A stretch of DNA of 64,000 nt from Desulfurococcaceae archaeon AG1 (GCA_003116855.1 BEWT01000004.1:109072-173071), one strand, 5' to 3'; shown: positions 41,947 to 52,613, counted from the stretch's first letter. Numbers and translations: made by a program. Notes: a model not told the origin generated them from the letters alone.

Positions 41947-42840
41947 TTATCCTTGACCCTTCATCCTAGCCTTGGCAGCTTCGAGAGCTCTTGAGAGAGC
42001 CCTCCTGGTCATCACAACAGCCATTGCTCTCCTATACTCAGAAGAGGCCCTTATATCGCTCGGCGGGTTGAGATTCTCTGAAGCCCTTGCCGAGGCCTTG
42101 ACTATAGTATCAATGCTAGCCGGTTTTCCAATAAGCTCCTCCTCAACCCCCTTGGCCCTCACAGCAGTGCTTCCAACACCTGTGAGCCCTACACCGGCCT
42201 TCACAATAGTCCCAGTCTTATCTATCTCTAACATAGCAGCAACACCCACTATGGCGAAATCCATCGCTCTGAACACTAGCTTCTCATACGCTGTTCCAAA
42301 GAACCCGTTAAGAGCCGGTATCCTTACCTCTACTAATAGCTCGTCACTCCTTAGCGCTGTAGTGAATGGTCCCTTGAAGAAGTCGCTTGCTTTGATAACC
42401 CTCTCGCCCCGTATGCTCTTAGCAACGATCTCCGCGTTGAGGGCCATCATAGCCGCTGGATAGTCTGCAGCCGGGTCTGCATGGGCTAGGCTACCACCTA
42501 TAGTGCCCATGTTCCTAACCTGGAGATCCCCTATCCTCGAAGCCGTCTCGGATAGGAGCGGGTTTCTCTTTGCCAGAAGGTCTGAGGATTCTATTGTTGC
42601 GTGGGTTGTGAGAGCACCTATATGTATTCTCCCAGCCTCCTCCCTTATATAGGATAGCCCCTGTAGCTTCCCAATATATACGATATACTTCGGCGATGCT
42701 AGCCTCAGCTTCATTAGCGGTATTAGGCTATGCCCGCCGGCGAGAACCTTTGCGTTCTCTCCATACTTGCTCAGGATCTCGAGAGCCTCGTCAAGTGTTG
42801 AGGGGACTATGAGTGAGAACCTGGGCGGGTACATCGTCAC
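41947..42840 (-). CDS. Molybdenum hydroxylase, FAD-binding medium subunit (CoxM/CutM family)
   Basis: A 297-residue FAD subunit of the xanthine dehydrogenase/CO dehydrogenase family. FAD motifs: AKVLAGGHSLIPLMKLRLASP (near residue 32) and MGTIGGSLAHADPAADYPAAMMAL (near 113). The C-terminal domain has RVIKASDFFKGPFTTALRSDELLVEVRIP. It passes electrons from the 2Fe-2S subunit to an external acceptor. The GTG/ATG start region overlaps the stop of the large-subunit gene (GTGA). Third gene of the operon. Confidence 0.94.
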   Translation of the reverse strand: MTMYPPRFSLIVPSTLDEALEILSKYGENAKVLAGGHSLIPLMKLRLASPKYIVYIGKLQGLSYIREEAGRIHIGALTTHATIESSDLLAKRNPLLSETASRIGDLQVRNMGTIGGSLAHADPAADYPAAMMALNAEIVAKSIRGERVIKASDFFKGPFTTALRSDELLVEVRIPALNGFFGTAYEKLVFRAMDFAIVGVAAMLEIDKTGTIVKAGVGLTGVGSTAVRAKGVEEELIGKPASIDTIVKASARASENLNPPSDIRASSEYRRAMAVVMTRRALSRALEAAKARMKGQG

Positions 42841-45206
42841 ACCACCCCCTTCTCCCTCAATGCTGAATATATTTTGTTTGGAAGTAATGGCATATCTATA
42901 TGCCTAATATCGAGGTGAGCAAGGGCGTCGAGAACAGCGTTAACTACTGCTGGTGTTGACGCTATAGTGCTTGTCTCTCCAATACCCTTCACACCAAGCG
43001 GGTTGTGGGGCGATGGTGTCTCGTAGAAGTACGACTCGATCTTGGGAGCCTCCTTAGCAGTTGGTATTAGATAGTCATTGAAACCGGCTGTTAGCAGGTT
43101 ACCACTAGCATCATAAACAGCCTCCTCATACAGAGCCTGAGCTATCCCCTGAAGAGCTCCCCCTATAACCTGTCCCTCTGCTAGCATTGGGTTCACGATC
43201 ACGCCAGCATCGTCTACAGCAACATACCTCAGGATCTTAACAGCCCCGGTTTCTCTATCAACCTCAACAACAGCTATATGCGTCCCATAGGGGAAGGTGA
43301 AGTTCTCAGGATCATAGAACACCGTAGCCTCAAGCCCAGGCTCAACACCGGGTGGTAGCTTATCAGCAGTATATGCTGCAAGAGCAACCTGCTGCAATGT
43401 GACGAACTTCTCTGGAACGCCTTTAACATAGAACTTAGAACCCTCAACCATGACATCCTCCTCCCTAGCCTCGAGGAGGGCTGCGGCTATCTTGCGCGCC
43501 TTCTCCCTAACCCTCCTGGCCGCGAGTGCTATAGCACCCCCGCCAACAGGGGTTGTTCTGCTTCCATATGTACCTAGGCCGAACTGAACCGAAGCGGTAT
43601 CTCCATGCACTACCTCGACATCTTCAGGAGAGATCCCGAGCTCCTCAGCAACGATTTGTGCAAATGCTATATCCTCACCTTGTCCGTGGGGACTTGTACC
43701 CGTGAATACTGTCACCTTACCGCTTGGATGTATCCTCACTATAGCGCTCTCCCACAGCCCCATACCAAACCCGGTTGCCCTAGCTATTCTTGAGGGGGCG
43801 ATGCCACACATCTCTATATAGGATGATATCCCTATCCCGATCAGCCTCCCCTCTTTTCTAGCCTCCTCCTGTCTTCTCCTCCAACCCTCGTAGTCAGCTA
43901 TTTTGAGGGCTCTTTCAAACACCTCGAGATACTTACCGCTATCATATACAAGCCCTGTCACAGCAGTATAGGGTGCCTCGGGAATCATGTTTCTTCTTCT
44001 AACCTCTGCTGGGTCTAGCTTAAGCTCCCTAGCTACAAGATCCATGACCCTTTCAAGGATATATGTTGCCTCAGGCCTCCCAGCACCCCTATAGGCATCT
44101 ACAGGTGTTGTGTTTGTAAACACGCCTATCACATCAACATCAACAGATCTTATCTTATAGGGTCCAGAGAGCATTGTTCCAAACAATATTGTCGGAACCC
44201 CTGGTGCAGCTGTGCTTAGATAAGCCCCCATGTTAGCCAGTGTCTTAACCCTGATTCCGTGGACATTACCCTCACCATCTACCGCAACCTCTACATCCTC
44301 AACATGATCCCTCCCATGTATTGTCCCCATAAAGTTCTCCCTCCTGGTCTCGACATACTTAACAGGTCTCCCAAGCTCTATCGCCATTCTCCCAACAATC
44401 GCCTCGAGGGGATATACGGGGATCTTGCTCCCAAAACCCCCACCCACATCTGGTGCTATAACCCTGATCTTGTTTTCAGGGATGCCGAGGATCCCTGAGA
44501 GGAAGAGTCTATGGACATGGGGGTTCTGGGTAGTGATCCACATTGTAAGCTCCCCAGTGTATCTATTATACTCAGCAACAGCCCCCCTAGGCTCCATCGC
44601 GGATGGGATTAGCCTTTGATTGATCATCCTCTGCCTAATAACCCTCCCAGCCTTTCTAGCGACCTCGTCGAAATCATCCCCACCCCTCAGCCTCCACCTA
44701 AAAGCCACGTTGTTCGGAACCCCCTCGTGGAGCTGTGGAGCCCCAGGTTTTATAGCATCCTCAGATCTCACAACAGCGGGAAGAGGCTCGTAATCAACCT
44801 CAACAGCATCTACAGCATCCCTAGCAACATACGGATCCTGTGCAACAACCACAGCAACGATCTCTCCAGCAAACCTAACCCTATCATACGCAACAGCAGG
44901 CCATTCAGGAACCTTGAGATCTGCTCCCGTTAACATCCAGCCCGTAGGTATGGGACCGATCTTCCCCCTAAGATCGTTGCCTGTGAACACACCAACAACA
45001 CCGGGGATCTTCTGCGCCTTCGAAACATCGATACCCTTTATCTTTGCATGAGCATACGGGGATCTTACAAATGCTGCGTAGAGCATGCCGGGAAGCTTTA
45101 TATCATCAACATATAATCCTCTACCAGTTACGAGCCTCGGATCCTCTTTCCTCTTAACAGGCTTCCCAATATGCCGGGCCTCCCTAGCCCTATGTATGAA
45201 ACTCAC
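42837..45206 (-). CDS. Molybdenum hydroxylase, molybdopterin large subunit (CoxL/CutL family, form II-like)
   Basis: A 789-residue catalytic subunit. The start has [25 protein letters not shown], and the first cofactor loop is [19 protein letters not shown]. The active-site loop is [10 protein letters not shown] at residues 371-380: AYRGAGR is the form II pattern, not the AYRCSFR of copper-containing CO dehydrogenase. The catalytic Glu lies in [20 protein letters not shown] near the end. So an aldehyde or other hydroxylase, for example glyceraldehyde oxidoreductase, is more likely than true CO dehydrogenase. Start GTG 45206 overlaps the small-subunit stop. Confidence 0.94.
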   Translation of the reverse strand: MSFIHRAREARHIGKPVKRKEDPRLVTGRGLYVDDIKLPGMLYAAFVRSPYAHAKIKGIDVSKAQKIPGVVGVFTGNDLRGKIGPIPTGWMLTGADLKVPEWPAVAYDRVRFAGEIVAVVVAQDPYVARDAVDAVEVDYEPLPAVVRSEDAIKPGAPQLHEGVPNNVAFRWRLRGGDDFDEVARKAGRVIRQRMINQRLIPSAMEPRGAVAEYNRYTGELTMWITTQNPHVHRLFLSGILGIPENKIRVIAPDVGGGFGSKIPVYPLEAIVGRMAIELGRPVKYVETRRENFMGTIHGRDHVEDVEVAVDGEGNVHGIRVKTLANMGAYLSTAAPGVPTILFGTMLSGPYKIRSVDVDVIGVFTNTTPVDAYRGAGRPEATYILERVMDLVARELKLDPAEVRRRNMIPEAPYTAVTGLVYDSGKYLEVFERALKIADYEGWRRRQEEARKEGRLIGIGISSYIEMCGIAPSRIARATGFGMGLWESAIVRIHPSGKVTVFTGTSPHGQGEDIAFAQIVAEELGISPEDVEVVHGDTASVQFGLGTYGSRTTPVGGGAIALAARRVREKARKIAAALLEAREEDVMVEGSKFYVKGVPEKFVTLQQVALAAYTADKLPPGVEPGLEATVFYDPENFTFPYGTHIAVVEVDRETGAVKILRYVAVDDAGVIVNPMLAEGQVIGGALQGIAQALYEEAVYDASGNLLTAGFNDYLIPTAKEAPKIESYFYETPSPHNPLGVKGIGETSTIASTPAVVNAVLDALAHLDIRHIDMPLLPNKIYSALREKGVV

Positions 45207-45700
45207 TCATCCCCACCCCCACCCCTCATCCTCTCAGCAGCCCAGAGAGCTGCCTTAACTATGTTTTGATAACCCGTACACCTACACAGGTTACCCTCAA
45301 TAGCCCTTCTAACCTCCTCCTCAGTCGGTCTCGGGTTTCTGCTGAGGAAGTCATAGAGGGTCATTATCATCCCAGGAGTACAGAAGCCGCATTGGAGAGC
45401 ATGGTTCTCCCAGAAAGCCTCCTGGATCGGGTGGAGCTTCCCATCCTTCTCCAACCCCTCTACCGTTAATATCTCCCCACCATCAGCCATGAAGGCGTAT
45501 AGTGTGCATGATTTGACAGCCTTGCCATTTAGTATTACTGTGCATGCTCCACAGTTAGAGGTGTCGCACCCAACATGTGTTCCAGTGAGCCCTAGATAGT
45601 CTCTTATGTAATGCACTAGCAAGAGCCTGGGGTCTATGTCATGCGTGTAGATCTTGCCGTTGACCTTAACAGTAATTCTAACCTTCTCAAGGGCCTCCAA
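45203..45700 (-). CDS. Molybdenum hydroxylase, 2Fe-2S small subunit (CoxS/CutS family)
   Basis: A 165-residue subunit with two [2Fe-2S] clusters. The plant-type cluster ligands are in [24 protein letters not shown] (CxxxxCxxC...C). The second cluster's are in [21 protein letters not shown] and [18 protein letters not shown]. Length is typical. It leads the operon small-large-medium-MoxR-VWA. The start codon is TTG 45700. A promoter with TATATAAG-like sequence lies upstream near 45735. Confidence 0.95.
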   Translation of the reverse strand: MEALEKVRITVKVNGKIYTHDIDPRLLLVHYIRDYLGLTGTHVGCDTSNCGACTVILNGKAVKSCTLYAFMADGGEILTVEGLEKDGKLHPIQEAFWENHALQCGFCTPGMIMTLYDFLSRNPRPTEEEVRRAIEGNLCRCTGYQNIVKAALWAAERMRGGGGDE

Positions 45701-45844
45701 AGCCTCACCCCGTATTCATGTATTAAGGGGTATATAAGCATATGTATTTATACAGATATGTATATAAGATAGAGTGAGTAAACTAGTATCAGCTATATAA
45801 TCTATTAAACCTCATATGAAGGATCAAGTACCCCGGTTTGAAGG

Positions 45845-46600
45845 CTATAATATATATGTTACCATCATATCGCTAGCGACCCTCGTGTTTTTGAAAACCT
45901 CTCTAGCCTCCTTAACAAGATCCTCTGGATCCTTGATACGAGAGCTTATATGTGTTAGGTAGAGATACCTAGCACCAACCTCTAACGCCACCCTAGCAGC
46001 CTCTCTGGCTGTTGAGTGCATATAGGATCGCGCCTCAGCCTCGTTCTCCTGGGTAAAGGTAGCCTCATGGATCAGTATATCCACACCCCTACAAGCCTCA
46101 ATAACCTCCCCACACGCCATGGTATCTCCAGTATAGCATATATCAAGCTTCTTCTTCTTGATCGATACCCTATAGCCCCAGCTATCAGTGCTATGACACA
46201 CCCTATAGCCCTTGACAGAGATATTTCTATCATCATAACCATCGCTTGGGCTCTTAACAATAAGGTCGAAATCCCTACCCCCGCCTGTGATCCTTATTGT
46301 CTCCTCAACTAAACGATCCACACCTTGTGGTGCTATTAAATATAGAGGATCCCTCCTTCCATGGTGTGACATGCTCTCCACCAGAGGGGCGAGGCCGAGC
46401 ACGTGATCCCCATGTGCGTGGGTGATAAATATAGCAGCTATCTTTAGAGGGGAAATACCGAGGGACGACATCCTGAGCTGGCATCCCTCTCCGCAGTCGA
46501 GTAGATAGTATGACGAAGAGACTGAGATCGCTATGGAAGAAGCCCATCTCCTGGCTGTTGGTGCTCCAGCACCTGTTCCTAGGAAGTAGAGTTTCATCAT
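45845..46600 (-). CDS. rnz: Ribonuclease Z (tRNA 3'-processing)
   Basis: A 251-residue metallo-beta-lactamase-fold endonuclease that removes tRNA 3' trailers. Motif I is FITHAHGDHVLGLAPL (HxHxDH); further metal ligands are in DICYTGDTMACGE, HEATFTQENEAEARSYMHSTAREAA and LYLTHISSR. The HST and ATF elements mark RNase Z rather than other family members. Start at ATG 46600 or the ATG next to it. It processes tRNAs such as tRNA-Pro and tRNA-Thr here, which lack an encoded CCA. Confidence 0.95.
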   Translation of the reverse strand: MMKLYFLGTGAGAPTARRWASSIAISVSSSYYLLDCGEGCQLRMSSLGISPLKIAAIFITHAHGDHVLGLAPLVESMSHHGRRDPLYLIAPQGVDRLVEETIRITGGGRDFDLIVKSPSDGYDDRNISVKGYRVCHSTDSWGYRVSIKKKKLDICYTGDTMACGEVIEACRGVDILIHEATFTQENEAEARSYMHSTAREAARVALEVGARYLYLTHISSRIKDPEDLVKEAREVFKNTRVASDMMVTYIL

Positions 46601-46615
46601 GGTGCTACTAAGCCC

Positions 46616-47449
46616 TCAGAGGATCTCAAGATCTATGTTGAGCTTCTCAGCAACGCTCTCTATGACCCTCACCTTGCTTGCTTGGGCAGCCTTCTCCTCC
46701 ATATATATCTTCTCAATCTTCTCAGCACTGGCTAGAATAGCCTGTTCAACCAGGCTACCCACGACATTCTCGCTCAGATTTTTAAGAACATATCTTGGTA
46801 TTATGTGACCGAAACACACGTTCTTATGTAGAGTAAGCTCTGTAAATCTCGCAGGGTAGTGGTTACCTCCAAGACCGATCGATATTGATGAGCACTCAAT
46901 CCTACTATCAAGAACCCTGGCAATCGCTCTAGCCCATATCTCGTGCGCCTCCTCCAAACCCCACTCCTTCTCAGAAGATCCTATCTCGACGAAAACCACC
47001 GGGATAGCGTTATCCGTGGGTCCGTGGTGTGTAGCCTCGTAAGATATGCTGAAGAAACCAGACCCTCTGGAACTAGCTTCTAAGTTAACCATATAGAGGA
47101 GAGAGGATCCAAGGCTGGGGAAGCTAACACCAAGCTTCCAGGGTCTACCACCATATAGAGCACTATCCCCCGGGTTCCCAGTATAATGTACTGTGAGGCT
47201 AGGCGTTCCTGACGCTGCCCTATGTCTTGAGAGTACAACAACCCCCGAGTATCCATTAAAATAGGTGTCTAGATATTCCAGATATATCACATCATCTATA
47301 AACCCAGCTACTCTGAGAGGCTCTCCACAGATCCTTCTAACCCTTCCCTGAAGATTCTCCGAGCATCTGAGATCCAGGATCTCAACAAGCTTCTCAGCAA
47401 TACCTCTTCCAGCGATATCGTTAACGCTGTACGCGAAGCCTATACTCAT
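46616..47449 (-). CDS. dtdA: D-aminoacyl-tRNA deacylase (DTD2)
   Basis: A 277-residue enzyme that frees tRNA from mistakenly attached D-amino acids. Archaeal/plant DTD2 marks: VVLSRHRAASGTPSLTVHYTGNPG near residue 75, FFSISYEATHHGPTDNAIPVVFVEIGSSE, ISIGLGGNHYPARFTEL, and FGHIIPRYVLKNL. It ends 15 bases before the rnz start, so both tRNA-related genes are probably in one transcript. ATG 47449. Confidence 0.93.
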   Translation of the reverse strand: MSIGFAYSVNDIAGRGIAEKLVEILDLRCSENLQGRVRRICGEPLRVAGFIDDVIYLEYLDTYFNGYSGVVVLSRHRAASGTPSLTVHYTGNPGDSALYGGRPWKLGVSFPSLGSSLLYMVNLEASSRGSGFFSISYEATHHGPTDNAIPVVFVEIGSSEKEWGLEEAHEIWARAIARVLDSRIECSSISIGLGGNHYPARFTELTLHKNVCFGHIIPRYVLKNLSENVVGSLVEQAILASAEKIEKIYMEEKAAQASKVRVIESVAEKLNIDLEIL

Positions 47450-47534
47450 AGCTCCTCACATAAGCCTTAACAGCAGGATTAATAAACAACCCTATCCTCT
47501 AGAGCTGAGTATTATGAGTATTACTGCATGCTAA

Positions 47535-47801
47535 TCAGCGTAGTACTCCGAATATACTGATCAGCACAGCAACTACCATCACTAGGATTATGGCTAGAAA
47601 TACTATCAACATAAACCACGCAGCAGACCCCTTCCCCCTAATAATTATCGGTAAAGGTCCTATGAGTACAACACCATACGCTTTACCCTCACCCTCGGGA
47701 GCCCCATATCTAGATCTCTGGTAGAGGGTTAAGAAGATCCCGAGTCCTATTAGCATTACACCAATTAGAGCTAGAACAAGGGCTACTAACCCTATATCCA
47801 T
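47535..47801 (-). CDS. DUF131 (TIGR00304-type) small membrane protein
   Basis: An 88-residue protein with two membrane helices: residues 5-27 and about 63-86. Between them lies the loop GVVLIGPLPIIIRG, the family hallmark. Found only in archaea and of unknown function. ATG 47801. Divergent from radA. Confidence 0.8.
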   Translation of the reverse strand: MDIGLVALVLALIGVMLIGLGIFLTLYQRSRYGAPEGEGKAYGVVLIGPLPIIIRGKGSAAWFMLIVFLAIILVMVVAVLISIFGVLR

Positions 47802-47900
47802 GGATATCCATTCCTAATATACACTTAGAGCTATTTAGCTACTACCTAATATCTGGGGCCATGAATCTTAACCGCTCTGGGAAAAACATCACGGCTAACG

Positions 47901-47910
47901 TTAATATTTA
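47901..47910 (+). promoter_or_regulatory. TATA box of radA
   Basis: TTAATATTTA predicts transcription start near 47932, between the two possible start codons (47911 and 47941). This favours GTG 47941. Confidence 0.45.
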
Positions 47911-47940
47911 GTGTTCCCAAATATTATTTGGGGATTAGGA

Positions 47941-48909
47941 GTGCAGGGTGAGGGAAAAGCTGGTAAGAAGATAAGGAGCATCGATGATCTCGATATATCG
48001 CCAAGCATTGTGGCTAAACTCAAGGATTCCGGCTACACGAGCCTCGAATCTCTGGTAACAGCAAGTGCCCAGGATCTTAGTGTAACGCTAGGGATACCCC
48101 TCCCAACAGCCATGAAGATCATAAACGCTGCCAGAGAGGCCCTGGATATAAGGTTCAAAACAGCCAAGGAGGTTAAGCTGGAGAGGATGAATATAGGTAG
48201 AATAACCACTGGGAGTAAAGCCCTCGACCAGCTCCTAGGAGGGGGTGTGGAGACAAAAACAATCACAGAGTTCTTCGGAGAGTTCGGTACTGGGAAGACA
48301 CAACTCTGCCACCAGCTAGCAGTAAACGTCCAGCTCCCCGTTGAGAAAGGCGGTCTTGGAGGGACGGCTGTGTATATAGATACTGAGGGGACTTTCAGGT
48401 GGGAGAGGATCGAGGCTATGGCTAGAGGGAAAGGTCTAGACCCTGACGAAGTTATGGATAAGATCTACTTTATAAGGGCTGTTAGCAGCGATCACCAAAT
48501 GGCCATAGTCGAAGAACTCAAAGAACTCATACCAGAGAAGAATGTAAAGCTAGTTATAATCGACTCAGTAACAGGGCATTTCAGAGCAGAATACCCTGGT
48601 AGAGAGAACCTAGCTGTGAGGCAGCAGAAGCTCAATAAACATCTACACCAGCTACAAAACCTAGCAGAGGTCTTCAACATAGCTGCTGTCGTCACAAACC
48701 AGGTTATGGCTAGACCAGATGTATTCTACGGAGACCCCACAGTAGCTGTTGGAGGCCATATACTTGGACACGCACCTGGAGTCAGGGTTCAGCTTAGAAA
48801 GAGTAGAGGGAATAAGAGGATAGCAAGAGTCATAGACGCACCCCACCTACCTGAGGGAGAGGCTATCTTCATGATAACCGAGACCGGAGTAACCGATGTG
48901 ACAGAATAG
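47941..48909 (+). CDS. radA: DNA repair and recombination protein RadA
   Basis: The archaeal Rad51/RecA recombinase, 322 residues from GTG 47941. It forms filaments on single-stranded DNA and catalyses strand exchange. The N-terminal helix-hairpin-helix domain is [25 protein letters not shown]. Walker A is [14 protein letters not shown], Walker B is [20 protein letters not shown], and the L2 region is [44 protein letters not shown] is the end of the ATPase core. I preferred GTG 47941 to GTG 47911 because of the TATA box position. Single gene. Confidence 0.97.
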   Translation: MQGEGKAGKKIRSIDDLDISPSIVAKLKDSGYTSLESLVTASAQDLSVTLGIPLPTAMKIINAAREALDIRFKTAKEVKLERMNIGRITTGSKALDQLLGGGVETKTITEFFGEFGTGKTQLCHQLAVNVQLPVEKGGLGGTAVYIDTEGTFRWERIEAMARGKGLDPDEVMDKIYFIRAVSSDHQMAIVEELKELIPEKNVKLVIIDSVTGHFRAEYPGRENLAVRQQKLNKHLHQLQNLAEVFNIAAVVTNQVMARPDVFYGDPTVAVGGHILGHAPGVRVQLRKSRGNKRIARVIDAPHLPEGEAIFMITETGVTDVTE

Positions 48910-49329
48910 ACAACGTGATCTATGAGACCATAGAGATCGAGATCGACTCATAACAACTTATCCTGGATTTGTGGTATTCATCCGCATCCAAGGATCTCAA
49001 CATCATCTGCGCAGGAATCCATCTCTTAAAAATCTAAGATAAGCCCTGAAATGTTAGAGTAGACTTTCACGCGATCCAATATCAATATAGAAATAAACTT
49101 ACTACCATATTAGGGCATGAACCTTTCTCTTAGTTATGTGAGAAAACAACCCTCCAGTAGCTAAGACCATGAAAAAACACCATAGTTCTAAACCCCAAAG
49201 ATTATAATAATATCTAGGGTATTATCAGAAAGATTATTAGAAACGAGACAGCTCGCTACAGAGATCCGGTCTACTAGAGCACTTAAATAAAAATTGCGCT
49301 AAACTACTAGTGTTTGGAAGTGCGCACCA
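48910..49329. other. Intergenic region after radA
   Basis: 420 bases with no recognisable gene. AT-rich towards 49150-49300. A TATA-like ACTTAAATAA near 49281-49290 probably serves the unknown gene at 49330. I see no clear RNA gene or repeat. Confidence 0.45.
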
Positions 49330-50391
49330 TTGGCCGAGATAGATCTAGGGCCAGGGTTTGGCTCTATATCCAACCACGATGTAGAGGAGAGAGTAACGGT
49401 CTCGAAACCCTTCTCTACAACCCTGGAGGTGGAGAGAGAAGTTGGAGGAGATATAGTCGGGGCTATCCTTCTAGTATCTATGAAGACTAGTAGAAGCATA
49501 TATAACTCCAGGCTTAAAATCGCTGTAAATGGTTTCAGCATATCGAGGATAGCTAGGCCTGTTAATGAACTCCAGATACAAAACACTTTTCACTCAATAT
49601 TTGTTTATGATCTCACGCCCATAAAGAGTAGGCTCCAGGATAGAGTCGAGATAGATATAGAATCAAGGGATCTTGACATCCTAATCGATGGGATATCTTT
49701 GATAACCATGTATCCCCCAAACACCGATGCAGGACATGTTGAGAGCCAGAATAAGGTGTATATAGGACCCTACATACTCCGAGGAGGGGAAAGGATCTAT
49801 CTGAACGCTAGGAGCTTTAACGGAGGCGATCTCACGATAGGCGGTATAGTGATCCCCAACAAAAGAGCTGATATAAAACTCAGCCTATCCATGAACAAGA
49901 CAGTGAGGAGACTCTCCCTCAACTCACCCACAGAGCTATCTCTAAGACTATATGGAACCATTGCCGACGGCAGAGAAGAGGTTGAGCTTGAGAGCAGCTG
50001 TCCTGAAAGCGAGTGCATGATAAAGATCCCGTGGGTTTTTATAGGTGCAAGTAACAAGAAATCCCCAGAATATGTTATAGGAGATATAGAGCTATCACAA
50101 GAAGGACGGGAATTACTAGTTGAGTTCGAGAATAAAGGAGATTTTGAGGCTAAAGAACTGAACATAGTAGCAATCTGGAGGGGAACAGTGATCGGGAGAG
50201 CTGTTGAGAAGCCCAGCAGAAGAGGCGTAGTTAGGGTTCCTCTCAGCATGAGGATACAGGATATCGAGAAACGATCTCCAGAATCTCCATCAATAGTAGT
50301 AAGGATCATATGGAGATGGATGGGCGTTGTAGAAGGAAGAGAGAAGATCTTTAAACCAAGCCCCAGAGATCCTGGAACCATCTCTACCTAA
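49330..50391 (+). CDS. Hypothetical protein, probably all-beta
   Basis: A 353-residue protein I do not recognise. No signal peptide or membrane segment is visible. Repeated short strands and the segments SRLKIAVNGFSISRIARP, IFVYDLTPIKSRLQDRVEIDIES and VYIGPYILRGGERIYLNARSF suggest beta-sandwich domains. The C-terminal part (LLVEFENKGDFEAKELNIVAIWRG) looks like a CARDB or adhesion-type Ig fold. It has two nearby Cys (SSCPESECM). TTG 49330 is the only reasonable start and is about 40 bases after a TATA-like element. Neighbours give no clue. Confidence 0.65.
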   Translation: MAEIDLGPGFGSISNHDVEERVTVSKPFSTTLEVEREVGGDIVGAILLVSMKTSRSIYNSRLKIAVNGFSISRIARPVNELQIQNTFHSIFVYDLTPIKSRLQDRVEIDIESRDLDILIDGISLITMYPPNTDAGHVESQNKVYIGPYILRGGERIYLNARSFNGGDLTIGGIVIPNKRADIKLSLSMNKTVRRLSLNSPTELSLRLYGTIADGREEVELESSCPESECMIKIPWVFIGASNKKSPEYVIGDIELSQEGRELLVEFENKGDFEAKELNIVAIWRGTVIGRAVEKPSRRGVVRVPLSMRIQDIEKRSPESPSIVVRIIWRWMGVVEGREKIFKPSPRDPGTIST

Positions 50392-50498
50392 AACACAACT
50401 TGATACAACAGCTAGGGTTTATAACACGTAGCACTTCAACCTAGATCAGTTAGATCGGAGCAGATACAGTATGGCTAAAGAGATAGGACTTTGGATAG

Positions 50499-50598
<100 letters not shown>

Positions 50599-50695
50599 TC
50601 CAAAATATAAATTGTTTTCAGCCTATATGCTTTATCACTGCCAGATAGGTAGAGCCCGGTTCTGATGTGACTAATCATGGATTAAATCTAAACCT

Positions 50696-51727
50696 CTATT
50701 TAGGTGTAATCACATATCTGCCTATGGAGCCTCCTCTTTCTAGGTCTTGGTGACTCTTTCTAACACTCTCTTCGCTGAGATCTATCGTCTTTATAACAGG
50801 TTTTACAAGGCCCCTCTTAATCATGTCTATCGCCTCTCTCAGTTCTGTGTGTGTCGAGTTCAACACTCCGTGTACATGTATCTCTCTCAATATAATTAGA
50901 CCTAGAAGTACTCCCTGTGGCTTTGGATCAACATTACCTATAACAACGATCCTACCACCCCTCTTAGCAGATCTTAGTGACTGCTCCAGCGTCGGACCCC
51001 CAACGGTTTCGACAACAAGGTCTACTCCTTCTCCGTCTGTTAGCTTTCTAACCTCCTCAGAGAACCCCTCCCTATATATTATGAGATCATCAGCCCCGGC
51101 CTTCCTAATAGCCTCAGCCTTTTCAGGACTCCTCGTAGCAGCTATAACCCTGGCTCCGAGGGCCTTGGCAACCTGGATCGCGTGTATCCCTACCCCTCCC
51201 CCTGCACCCGTTACTAGAACGCTCTCTCCCCGCGAGATCCCGCCTATGGTTTTAACGGCTCTCACAGCTGTTCCAACAACACATGCTGCTATACTATAGC
51301 TCTCTGGCGGTGCGTTACCCGGGCTTCCTATATTCTCAAGAACCCAGTATGGTAGAGCTATATATTCAGCGTAACATCCATCCCTATCCTCGCCAATCGA
51401 GATCCTGGATCTACATATATTCTCTCTCCCACCAGCACAGCTCTTATCACGTGGATCGTATGAGTATATGAGAGACGCAACAAGATCACCCTTAGAGAAA
51501 CCCTCAACATTATCCCCAACCTCGACAATTTCTCCAGAAACCTCGTGGCCAAGTATCACCGGAATCCTTGCCCTCATAAAACCCCTCCTGACAAGAGTAT
51601 CTCTATAACAAACACCACAGCCCCTAACCCTTATCAGCACCTCGTTACCAGAGATCTTGGGAACATCGGTCTCTTTCTCCACAAGCACCTCATAACCGCC
51701 GAGCCCGGTTAGAAAAACCGCTCTCAT
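50696..51727 (-). CDS. Zinc-type alcohol dehydrogenase family, acryloyl-CoA reductase-like
   Basis: A 343-residue medium-chain dehydrogenase/reductase. N-terminal catalytic part: VRGCGVCYRDTLVRRGFMRARIPVILGHEVSGEIVEVG, with the Cys and His-Glu zinc ligand candidates. The NADP-binding site is VLVTGAGGGVGIHAIQVAKALGARVIA. GGRIVVIGNVDPKPQGVLLG and the CYRD motif resemble acryloyl-CoA reductases of Sulfolobales. The structural-zinc loop (DPRDKSCAGGRENICRS) keeps only two of four Cys. The actual substrate is not proven. It is divergent from the trp operon. Confidence 0.8.
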   Translation of the reverse strand: MRAVFLTGLGGYEVLVEKETDVPKISGNEVLIRVRGCGVCYRDTLVRRGFMRARIPVILGHEVSGEIVEVGDNVEGFSKGDLVASLIYSYDPRDKSCAGGRENICRSRISIGEDRDGCYAEYIALPYWVLENIGSPGNAPPESYSIAACVVGTAVRAVKTIGGISRGESVLVTGAGGGVGIHAIQVAKALGARVIAATRSPEKAEAIRKAGADDLIIYREGFSEEVRKLTDGEGVDLVVETVGGPTLEQSLRSAKRGGRIVVIGNVDPKPQGVLLGLIILREIHVHGVLNSTHTELREAIDMIKRGLVKPVIKTIDLSEESVRKSHQDLERGGSIGRYVITPK

Positions 51728-51816
51728 AATCCCACACGATCCATTATCATTCGAAGTATATATAGATGCTGGGGACAGGGATCTCTGCGTAACCCGCTCT
51801 CGTCATGAGCAGCGAT

Positions 51817-51825
51817 AAATTTATA
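51817..51825 (+). promoter_or_regulatory. TATA box of the trp operon
   Basis: AAATTTATAAG-type sequence predicts a transcription start near 51850, about 20 bases before the trpA ATG. I see no leader peptide or attenuator in this short leader. Confidence 0.55.
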
Positions 51826-51869
51826 AGCATTCTTAATAAAGTTACCTCCGAGGGTTTTGAGATGCGCCA

Positions 51870-52613
51870 ATGGATCTGAATGGTAAGAGGTTGGGCATAT
51901 ACATACCCCTAGGATATCCTGAACCGAAAACATTCCTCGAATACATCGACTTGATCAGCAACCTTATAGATATGCTAGAAATAGGGATACCGACACGCAG
52001 CCCCATATACGATGGCCCAATTATACGGAAAGCCCATAAGGAGATCCTTGGAAAAGGTGTTCTGCCCGAGCATATAAAGAGCTACCCAGAGTTGTCAAAG
52101 CTTAAATGCGATCTAGTAGCCCTAGCGTACTATTCGGAGATAGGCGCGGATCTCAGTAAGATCCTAAGGTCTATAGCGGATCTCGGTTTCAAATGCCTCC
52201 TAACACCAGACCTCCTGATCGAATACCCAGAGAAGCTTGATCTATATACAAAGGCTTCGAGGGATAACGGTCTAGAGCCGTGCTTCTTTATATCGTCAAA
52301 AACCCCCTACAAGCTTGTAGAGAAGATCTCAGAGCTAGAGCCATACATGATCTATCTCGGACTCCAGGCATCAACAGGGACTAGCCTTCCAATACAGGTT
52401 CTGAGAAACATATCGATAGCTAGAGAGCTGATAAAGGGCAGAGCCCCACTAGCAGTCGGCTTCGGCATAAACAGCACCGATAGGCTTATAGCGATACTCA
52501 GAGGGGGTGCTGATATAGCTGTGGTAGGGAGCGAGGTGGTCAGGAGGCTTGGTAAAGATCCTAGCAATGCTGTGGATTTTGTTAGAAGCCTCTCGAACGC
52601 GATAAGGGGTTGA
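51870..52613 (+). CDS. trpA: Tryptophan synthase alpha chain
   Basis: A 247-residue TIM-barrel enzyme that splits indole-3-glycerol phosphate to indole. The catalytic pair is in MLEIGIPTRSPIYDGP (Glu and Asp of the ELGxPxSDPxADGP family motif, in a shortened form). GLQASTGTSLP and APLAVGFGINSTDRLIAILRGGADIAVVGSEVV form the phosphate-binding region. It is shorter than the usual 260-270 residues. First gene of the trp operon; trpB2 starts 6 bases after its stop. Confidence 0.93.
   Translation: MDLNGKRLGIYIPLGYPEPKTFLEYIDLISNLIDMLEIGIPTRSPIYDGPIIRKAHKEILGKGVLPEHIKSYPELSKLKCDLVALAYYSEIGADLSKILRSIADLGFKCLLTPDLLIEYPEKLDLYTKASRDNGLEPCFFISSKTPYKLVEKISELEPYMIYLGLQASTGTSLPIQVLRNISIARELIKGRAPLAVGFGINSTDRLIAILRGGADIAVVGSEVVRRLGKDPSNAVDFVRSLSNAIRG

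Noticed and set aside
42837..45206. True carbon monoxide dehydrogenase
   Set aside because: The active-site loop is AYRGAGR, lacking the Cys (AYRCSFR) that holds copper in form I CO dehydrogenase.
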